A stretch of DNA of 19,213 nt from Candidatus Omnitrophota bacterium (GTDB taxonomy: Bacteria; Omnitrophota; Gorgyraeia; Zapsychrales; Fredricksoniimonadaceae): assembly GCA_016789035.1 (NCBI GenBank), contig JAEUSC010000262.1, positions 1 through 19,213 of the forward strand, given 5' to 3'. The stretch's first letter is position 1. Each line of letters starts with the position of its first letter. The position numbers and the translations under genes were made by a program. The notes under the pieces are model-generated. The model made no database searches. It was not told the DNA's origin and saw only the letters and a program-made list of their open reading frames with translations. This document shows positions 13,373-19,213 of this stretch, piece after piece.

Positions 13373-16351
13373 ATGTTTGATTTTCTCATCCGAAAAAGCG
13401 TTTTTCAAAGCGCACAGAAATTTGTCAACTCATTAAATCCTTCCGTCCAGGTTCACCTTCATGAAGACATGCCGATTCCGTCCATTAATGTGATTAAAAA
13501 GCATGCGCATCGCGCCTCCCGGATCAATGCTCTCGAAACAAAAATAAGCCAACTTTCGGATACGGAACTCAAGGCCAAGACACAGGAATTCAAGACGCGC
13601 GTGCAAGCGGCTTTGCAGGCCCCAAGAGTCAAATGTGATGAGATTATTGCTGCCTATAAAGTCAGTGACTCCCATGAAGATAAGGAGCGGCTCGGACAGG
13701 AGTTGAAGCAGGCACAGGACGATTTAGGAATTGTTCGTGCCCAAGTCCTGGATCAGATTCTGGAGGAGGCTTTCGCGGTTGTCAGGGAAGTTGGAAAGCG
13801 GCTCATGAACATGCGTCATTTTGACGTTCAGCTGATTGGCGGTATGGTCCTTCATAGCGGCGGGATTGCGGAAATGACAACAGGGGAAGGAAAAACGCTC
13901 GTAGCTACACTGCCAGCCTATCTCAATGCGCTATCGGGCGAAGGCGTGCATGTGATCACCGTCAACGATTATCTGGCCAGGCGCGACCGTGAATGGATGG
14001 GGAAGATTTATGAGTTTTTGGGGCTTTCCGTCGGTGTTATTCTGCATGACATGTCCCCGCGTGACCGGCAGGCGGCCTATCACTGCGACATTACGTACGG
14101 CACCAACAACGAATTTGGTTTTGATTATCTGCGCGATAACATGGTCAGTTTCAAAGAGGAAATGGTTCAACGTGACTTCCATTTCGCCATCGTGGACGAA
14201 GTTGACAGTATTCTCATCGATGAAGCGCGTACGCCTCTTATTATTTCTGGTCCCGCCGAGGAATCCACCGACAAATATTACACGGCTGCCAAAATTGTTC
14301 CGCAATTAAAGGGCCGGCGGGTGACCGAGCAGGAAGAAATTGATGCTAAGCATCGCGGGGAAGATCTTTCTCTGGGGTATGATTACGTGGCCGAAGAAAA
14401 AGGTAAGACTGTTGCTATCACAGAGGCGGGGGAAGAAAAGGCGGCCAAGCTTTTCGGGGTTGATAATCTTCACGAAATGCAGACCATCGAATATCGGCAC
14501 CAAATTATCAACGCATTGCGTTCCAAAGAATTCTTTCGCCGTGACACGGATTATGTTGTTAAGGACGGCAAGGTTATTATCGTTGATGAATTTACCGGGC
14601 GTATGATGCCGGGCCGGCGCTGGTCGGACGGTCTTCATCAGGCTGTCGAGGCCAAGGAAGGAATCAAAATCGAGCGGGAAAACCAAACGCTCGCCACGAT
14701 CACGTTCCAGAATTATTTTCGCATGTATCAAAAGTTAAGCGGGATGACGGGAACCGCCTATACAGAAGCCAACGAGTTTAAGCAAATTTATAAATTGGAC
14801 TGTGTGGTCATTCCCACAAACCGTAAATTGCAGCGAATCAATTCGCCGGATTGTATTTATAAATCTACGCGGGAAAAATACAACGCTGTGGTTGCGGAAA
14901 TCGAGCAACTCCATCAAAAAGGGCAGCCGGTTCTCGTCGGTACAATCTCGATTGAGAAATCCGAATTGATTTCCAGTCTTCTGAAAGCCAAGGGAATTGC
15001 CCACCAGGTTTTAAATGCCAAATATCATGAAATGGAAGCGCACATTATTGCCCAGGCGGGACGATATAAGGCCGTTACCATTGCGACTAACATGGCCGGT
15101 CGCGGGACCGACATTGTTCTGGGTGGAAATGCGGAATATTTGGCCCGTAATTTAGCGGCGCAAAAATTAAAGGGCGATGAAGATCCGGCGGCCCAGCAGG
15201 AAATCATCAGTAAGTTCATTGAACAGTTCCGCGCCCAGGTTAAGGTTGAGCATGACCAGGTGGTTCAAGCGGGAGGGTTACACGTTTTGGGTACGGAACG
15301 CCATGAATCACGCCGTATCGACAATCAGCTGCGTGGACGTTCCGGGCGTCAAGGTGACCCAGGATCTTCACGATTTTATGTGTCCCTTGAGGATGATTTG
15401 ATGCGTCTGTTTGCCGGCGACCGTATCATTTCCGTCATGAATACATTAGGAATGGAAGAAGGACAGGCCATTGAATCCACATTGGTTTCACGCAGTCTTG
15501 AAACCGCCCAAAAACGTGTTGAGAACTACAACTTTGAAATCCGTAAACAATTGATCGAATATGACAACGTCATGAACAAGCAGCGCGAGGTCATCTATAA
15601 CCTACGCCGGTCGATTCTTGAGGGAGATAACATCAAGGATTTCATTACGGATTCAATTACTAAGACAGCGGACGTTATTGTTGAACAATATTTGAATGCT
15701 CCAGGACAGGAATCAGCTGACTGGGCAGGTCTTGAGGAATTTTTGAAGACAAAATTCGCCTATGACTTGGCGCCTATCAAGAGTCAGCTCGAAACCATGC
15801 CTCCGCAGCAGGCCAAAGAATTGATTTCTAGTCAGCTGCTTTTGGCTTATCAGGATAAGGAAAAAGAACTCACCACCGAGCAGCTTCGGCATTTGGAGCG
15901 GATGATTCTGTTGCACGTCATTGACACGAAATGGAAGGACCATTTGTATGCGATGGATCACTTGAAAGAAGGCATCAGTCTTCGTGCGCTGGGACAGCGG
16001 GATCCGCTGGTCGAATACAAACGTGAAGGATTCAAGATGTTTCAGGTGATGTATGAGTCTATTCATCAAGATTTAGCAGAGATGATTTTGAAACTGCGGA
16101 TGAACAGCGATGAGCAAAAACAAAAAAGCGTATTTGCAACCATCCCGCAACGGGCCGTTCACAGCGAATTTTCCGGACTGACATCAGCATCAGGAGCTTC
16201 TCCTGCAGAAGCGTCACTGGAATCGGCAAGTGTTCCTAAGGTTTCAGCCGCACCGGCGAGAAATCCGCAGCAGCCGAAAGTCGGACGCAACGATCCGTGT
16301 CCGTGCGGCAGTGGAAAGAAATATAAAAAGTGCTGCGGGATCAATGTCTAA
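13373..16351 (+). CDS. secA: Preprotein translocase ATPase SecA
   Basis: This is the motor of the Sec pathway, 992 aa (E. coli 901). It binds preproteins and SecYEG and drives export by ATP hydrolysis. Walker A is M-T-T-G-E-G-K-T near 168-175, the DEAD-like Walker B region is V-D-E-V-D-S-I-L-I-D-E-A-R-T near 274, and motifs G-R-M-M-P-G-R-R-W, N-M-A-G-R-G-T-D and R-G-R-S-G-R-Q-G-D are present. The C-terminus ends in the zinc/SecB-binding motif CPCGSGKKYKKCC. AAAGGAAG a few bases before the ATG is the ribosome binding site. Walker A lies about 66 residues later than in E. coli. About 22 residues come from the N-terminus before I-N-A-L-E, and about 44 come from a charged helical insertion near 84-128, ahead of E-A-F-A-V-V-R-E. 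The region before the zinc motif is an Ala/Ser/Pro-rich linker. Confidence 0.98.
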   Translation: MFDFLIRKSVFQSAQKFVNSLNPSVQVHLHEDMPIPSINVIKKHAHRASRINALETKISQLSDTELKAKTQEFKTRVQAALQAPRVKCDEIIAAYKVSDSHEDKERLGQELKQAQDDLGIVRAQVLDQILEEAFAVVREVGKRLMNMRHFDVQLIGGMVLHSGGIAEMTTGEGKTLVATLPAYLNALSGEGVHVITVNDYLARRDREWMGKIYEFLGLSVGVILHDMSPRDRQAAYHCDITYGTNNEFGFDYLRDNMVSFKEEMVQRDFHFAIVDEVDSILIDEARTPLIISGPAEESTDKYYTAAKIVPQLKGRRVTEQEEIDAKHRGEDLSLGYDYVAEEKGKTVAITEAGEEKAAKLFGVDNLHEMQTIEYRHQIINALRSKEFFRRDTDYVVKDGKVIIVDEFTGRMMPGRRWSDGLHQAVEAKEGIKIERENQTLATITFQNYFRMYQKLSGMTGTAYTEANEFKQIYKLDCVVIPTNRKLQRINSPDCIYKSTREKYNAVVAEIEQLHQKGQPVLVGTISIEKSELISSLLKAKGIAHQVLNAKYHEMEAHIIAQAGRYKAVTIATNMAGRGTDIVLGGNAEYLARNLAAQKLKGDEDPAAQQEIISKFIEQFRAQVKVEHDQVVQAGGLHVLGTERHESRRIDNQLRGRSGRQGDPGSSRFYVSLEDDLMRLFAGDRIISVMNTLGMEEGQAIESTLVSRSLETAQKRVENYNFEIRKQLIEYDNVMNKQREVIYNLRRSILEGDNIKDFITDSITKTADVIVEQYLNAPGQESADWAGLEEFLKTKFAYDLAPIKSQLETMPPQQAKELISSQLLLAYQDKEKELTTEQLRHLERMILLHVIDTKWKDHLYAMDHLKEGISLRALGQRDPLVEYKREGFKMFQVMYESIHQDLAEMILKLRMNSDEQKQKSVFATIPQRAVHSEFSGLTSASGASPAEASLESASVPKVSAAPARNPQQPKVGRNDPCPCGSGKKYKKCCGINV

Positions 16352-16360
16352 TTTAAAGAT

Positions 16361-16387
16361 GTAGGAGTGGGAATCCCCCGCTCCTAC
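16361..16387 (+). repeat. REP-like palindrome between secA and lnt
   Basis: GTAGGAGTGGG at 16361-16371 pairs with CCCGCTCCTAC at 16377-16387 over 11 bp with one T-G wobble and a 5-nt loop. No T run follows, so it is not a typical terminator. The sequence resembles bacterial REP-type palindromes that begin GTAGGAGCGGG. It fills most of the 43-nt gap and ends 7 nt before the lnt ATG. Confidence 0.7.
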
Positions 16388-16394
16388 TAATATT

Positions 16395-17942
16395 ATGATT
16401 GCTCCTATCCGTAATCATTCCTGGCTTTCTTCCTTTCTTTTGTGTTTGATTTCCATTGTTCTGACCGCCGTTTCTTTTCCTAAAATTAATCTAAGTCCTT
16501 TGATATGGTTTGCTCTTGTTCCTTGGCTTCTGGCCATGGACGGCAAGAGTGCGCGTCAGGCATTTGTATGGAGTTATTTGGTCGGCTTTGGATTTTTTGG
16601 TGTAACACTTTATTGGATTAAATTCGTCACGCTGGGCGGGACCATTGCTTTGGTGGCCTATCTTTCCCTATATTTTGGTTTTTTCGGATATTTTTATGCA
16701 CAGTTCTCCAATCAGAACATCGGTCGCAAGATCATTTTTTATTCGAGCACTTGGGTTGTTTTGGAATTTATCCGCGGTCATTTGCTGTCAGGATTCGGCT
16801 GGGCCGCATTAGGCCACTGCCAATATGAGAATCTCGCCTTAATTCAGATTGTTGACACAACAGGGGTTTATGGAATTTCGTTCTTAATTGTGGCTGTTAA
16901 CGTTCTGATTAAAGAAAATCTTTGTTGGGTCTTTTCCAAAGAAAATGTTGTTTCAAAAGAAACGTTAATTAGTGCCAATGCTGCAGTTTTGGTGGTTTTA
17001 TTGGCTTTATATGGGTATGGGCTCTGGCAGTTGAGGCAGCCGCAACCCGCCAAACACGTTCGAATCGGTGTCGTTCAGGGAAATATTCCGCAGAATGAAA
17101 AATGGCTGGAAGAAAATCGGCAGGCGACCATAGAAAAGTATTTAAAATTGTCTAAGGCTGCTTTGTCGGAGAATCCAGAAATAATCGTTTGGCCGGAAAC
17201 CGCGTTCCCGGGATTGATTCAGGAAATGCCCCAGCTGATGGAAGATGTCCGAGAATTTTCCCGCAGGGAGAACATTCCCCTATTGCTCGGTGTTGTCTCT
17301 CAGCAGAAAGATGATTATTATAATTCCGCTCTTTTGATCATGCCGGACGGTGACATGAATCAGAGATATGACAAATTGCGTTTGGTTCCTTTCGGTGAAT
17401 TCCTCCCCTTGCGAAAACAGTTTCCGTTTCTGGCTGACTTTATCCCTATTGAAGATTTCTCTTTTGGGAAGGTGCCAAAAGTTTTTTGGCTTTCTCCCCA
17501 AGGAGAAAATTTATTTTTTTCTGTACCTATTTGTTTTGAAGACACAATAAGCGAGGTGGTGCGTAGTTTTGTTCAGCGTGGGGCACAATTGGTTATTAAT
17601 ATTACCAACGACGCTTGGTTTCAGGACACGAAAGAGCCATTTATGCATTTGCAAAACGCGGTTTTCAGGAGCATTGAGACGAGAAGAGCGATGGTCCGTT
17701 GCGCGAATACAGGAATCAGCTGTCTGATTGATCCCTATGGGAGGATCATGCGGTATGTTCAAAACGCACATGGAAAAAAAACTTATGTTGACGGAGCGGC
17801 CGTTTTTAGCGTGCCGATAGAGAATGCCTCTACATTTTATACAAAATCGGGAGATGTTTTTACATCCCTATGTTTTGTATGTATACTATGGCAGGTTTTT
17901 GCTGTCAAAAGGAGTGAACGTAGGCGGCAAGAGAACACGTGA
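16395..17942 (+). CDS. lnt: Apolipoprotein N-acyltransferase
   Basis: Lnt adds the third acyl chain to the N-terminal cysteine of lipoproteins in the inner membrane. This is a 515-aa protein (E. coli 512). Residues 1-220 hold about six to eight membrane helices. A periplasmic nitrilase-fold domain follows, with a final helix near the C-terminus. The catalytic triad is visible: Glu268 in V-W-P-E-T-A-F-P-G, Lys327 in Y-D-K-L-R-L-V-P-F-G-E, and Cys380 in V-P-I-C-F-E-D. I-T-N-D-A-W-F and R-S-I-E-T-R-R are also conserved. The ATG at 16395 has no ribosome binding site because a palindrome occupies that space, so translation may rely on coupling or structure. Its stop overlaps the GTG start of the next gene by 4 nt. 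Confidence 0.96.
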   Translation: MIAPIRNHSWLSSFLLCLISIVLTAVSFPKINLSPLIWFALVPWLLAMDGKSARQAFVWSYLVGFGFFGVTLYWIKFVTLGGTIALVAYLSLYFGFFGYFYAQFSNQNIGRKIIFYSSTWVVLEFIRGHLLSGFGWAALGHCQYENLALIQIVDTTGVYGISFLIVAVNVLIKENLCWVFSKENVVSKETLISANAAVLVVLLALYGYGLWQLRQPQPAKHVRIGVVQGNIPQNEKWLEENRQATIEKYLKLSKAALSENPEIIVWPETAFPGLIQEMPQLMEDVREFSRRENIPLLLGVVSQQKDDYYNSALLIMPDGDMNQRYDKLRLVPFGEFLPLRKQFPFLADFIPIEDFSFGKVPKVFWLSPQGENLFFSVPICFEDTISEVVRSFVQRGAQLVINITNDAWFQDTKEPFMHLQNAVFRSIETRRAMVRCANTGISCLIDPYGRIMRYVQNAHGKKTYVDGAAVFSVPIENASTFYTKSGDVFTSLCFVCILWQVFAVKRSERRRQENT

Positions 17943-18700
17943 ACAAAAAGACTATCGTACTAAAAATTTTCTTTTTTTGCGAAGTGGTCATCATGCTGCG
18001 AATTTTGCTGTTTGAAATTCCTGTCCTGATGGACCAATTTAATCGCATTGACACCCCAAGCCGGCAAATAGAGTCGTATTTTATTATTTTTCTTTTGGTT
18101 GTAGCTGTTGCATTCGTTTTTAGCGGGCTTGCCGGAGCGTTGCGAAATCAAACTTGGAAGTTATTGCATATCACGGCCTCTGTGATAACGGCGGCCGGGA
18201 CGGTTGTATTGTGGCAGGCCCAGCAATCCTTAAGTCCGAATATGCCGTCTTTTTATTTTGTTCCTTTGGTCTATGCTTTGTTTGTCTTGGTCGTTATTTT
18301 TATTTACAGAAAATGTTCATTAGAAGAGGACAATATTATGAAAAAAGTTTTGATTGTTGATGATGATCTGTCGATCCATAAGATGCTTGACCCCATCCTG
18401 GCCACAAATGGTTATGCTGTCCTTTCAGCCATGACAGGCGAAGAAGGTCTACAAATGGCGCAAGAACATAAGCCTGACATCATCATTCTTGATGTGATCC
18501 TTCCGGGAATGAAAGGACGGGCGGTTTGTACAGCCATCAAGAAGAACCCTGCGATCAAGGATATTCCAGTTCTTTTTCTAACATCCAAAGATTCTCCCGA
18601 CGACGTGCAGGCTGAGCTCGAGGCCGGCGGAATCGGACATTTGACTAAGCCGATCAATCCGCAGTATTTGGTTGCACAGATAAAAAGGGTATTGGGATAG
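17939..18700 (+). CDS. Membrane-anchored response-regulator receiver protein with an in-frame internal start
   Basis: This is a 253-aa fusion starting at GTG 17939, which overlaps the lnt stop. An ATG at 17993 is an alternative start. Residues 1-125 have four hydrophobic helices (about 9-30, 46-66, 73-93, 105-125) with no recognised sensor motif. Residues 134-253 are a complete receiver domain: acidic pair D8-D9, phospho-acceptor D52 in I-I-L-D-V, T82 in F-L-T-S, and K104 in L-T-K-P-I-N-P, numbered from the internal Met. No output domain follows. The internal ATG at 18338 has AGAGGA at 18325-18330 with 7-nt spacing, a better ribosome binding site than the upstream GTG. Both a membrane-tethered and a free 120-aa receiver may therefore be made. 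No histidine kinase is nearby. Confidence 0.82.
   Translation: MNKKTIVLKIFFFCEVVIMLRILLFEIPVLMDQFNRIDTPSRQIESYFIIFLLVVAVAFVFSGLAGALRNQTWKLLHITASVITAAGTVVLWQAQQSLSPNMPSFYFVPLVYALFVLVVIFIYRKCSLEEDNIMKKVLIVDDDLSIHKMLDPILATNGYAVLSAMTGEEGLQMAQEHKPDIIILDVILPGMKGRAVCTAIKKNPAIKDIPVLFLTSKDSPDDVQAELEAGGIGHLTKPINPQYLVAQIKRVLG
18325..18340 (+). promoter_or_regulatory. Internal ribosome binding site and ATG for a free receiver domain
   Basis: AGAGGA at 18325-18330, a 7-nt gap and ATG at 18338-18340 precede a receiver-domain sequence that begins MKKVLIVDDD, a typical start for stand-alone response regulators. The upstream membrane-helix frame is in phase with it and has no stop. The site therefore either is an internal start or marks the true start of a separate gene joined by readthrough of the upstream frame. 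Confidence 0.6.
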
Positions 18701-18723
18701 TAGAGCCTTCCGATTCAATCCTT

Positions 18724-19213
18724 ATGAGAAAATTCGATTCAAGGGAATTTATGCGCGCATTGGCCCGCAATGCTTTTTATTTTCTTCGGGCGCTTTTTCG
18801 CTTTATGCCATATGTTGTTGTTAAGGCAATGACCAGCGGAATCATTGCTGTTGCATTTCATTTGGTGAAATCAAAACGAGATGTTGCCAAAGAAAGCCTG
18901 GACATTGCCTTTGGCGCATCGATGAAACCGCAGGAAAAGGAACGGATCATCAAGGAATGCTTTGCAACGCTTGGCCGATCTATGGTCGAGTTGCTTTATT
19001 TTGCCGATCATCCAAAGCTCATAGAGCATAAAGCCTTTTTTGAGAATTTGCATTATCTGCAAGACATTTTGAAAGAAGGCAAGGGTGCTATTCTGGTTAG
19101 CGGTCACATTGGGAACTTTCCGCTTATGCTTTTGCGTTTGGTCCAAATGGGCATTCCCACCAGCGTCATTCTTCGTTCCGCGCGGGACCATGTCATTGAA
19201 AAGGATTTTGAGA
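18724..19213 (+). CDS. LpxL/HtrB-family lipid acyltransferase, 3'-truncated by the window end
   Basis: Lysophospholipid acyltransferases of the LpxL/HtrB family add secondary acyl chains to lipid A precursors at the inner membrane. At least 163 residues are visible from the ATG at 18724. An alternative ATG at 18751 has AAGGGA just upstream. Residues 11-50 form an N-terminal amphipathic/membrane segment. The pattern A-K-E-S-L-D-I-A-F and F-A-T-L-G-R-S-M-V-E-L is typical of the family. The catalytic block is V-S-G-H128-I-G-N-F-P-L, where the H-x4-D/E acid is replaced by Pro133. The gene runs off the right edge, so the C-terminus is unknown. It follows the receiver protein by 23 nt, and its proximity to lnt fits an envelope-lipid role. 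Confidence 0.85.
   Translation, partial: MRKFDSREFMRALARNAFYFLRALFRFMPYVVVKAMTSGIIAVAFHLVKSKRDVAKESLDIAFGASMKPQEKERIIKECFATLGRSMVELLYFADHPKLIEHKAFFENLHYLQDILKEGKGAILVSGHIGNFPLMLLRLVQMGIPTSVILRSARDHVIEKDFE

Overview
The window looks like a chromosomal segment from an uncultivated Gram-negative (diderm) bacterium. It carries lnt (apolipoprotein N-acyltransferase) and the start of an LpxL/HtrB-type lipid acyltransferase, so it has an outer membrane and lipoproteins. Codon use and base composition look even throughout, at a mid-range GC content. Large TPR/O-mannosyltransferase-like proteins, PMT-family glycosyltransferases and a prfB-secA-lnt-acyltransferase order would fit a PVC-related lineage such as Omnitrophota. 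That placement is inference from gene content only; no rRNA or marker phylogeny is available here.

Region 1 (1-4566, all + strand) holds small accessory genes: an unrecognised 152-aa protein, an unrecognised membrane protein with a helical N-terminus, a class II-type histone-deacetylase-like amidohydrolase overlapping a YaeQ-like PD-(D/E)XK-fold protein, a 73-aa unknown, a single-domain parvulin (ppiC), a small charged secreted protein closed by a clear intrinsic terminator (3686-3719), and an MscS channel. Region 2 (4589-5530, - strand) is a lone SAM-dependent methyltransferase, convergent with mscS and divergent from the next operon. Region 3 (5641-10868, +) is a closely spaced run: 3-methyladenine DNA glycosylase I (tag), a TMTC-like membrane protein with 11 TPRs, a GT39/ArnT-like glycosyltransferase and a NUDIX hydrolase.

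Region 4 (10912-19213, +) begins with a good sigma70-type promoter driving a secreted protein that contains a tandemly duplicated domain. An extended -10 promoter framed by a 9-bp inverted repeat follows. Then come prfB, with the classical in-frame UGA and +1 frameshift site, and secA, lnt, a 4-TM/response-regulator fusion and a truncated LpxL-like acyltransferase. These form a housekeeping block of translation termination, preprotein export, lipoprotein maturation and lipid A acylation.

No rRNA, tRNA, CRISPR array, IS element, phage gene or integrase was recognised. No gene-free stretch exceeds 300 bases; the longest are 11978-12153 and 2610-2750. I did not find a convincing new multi-gene system. 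The most useful leads are the in-frame internal start in the membrane-receiver fusion, the inverted repeat around the prfB promoter, the REP-like palindrome between secA and lnt, the duplicated-domain secreted protein, and several enzymes with altered active-site motifs.
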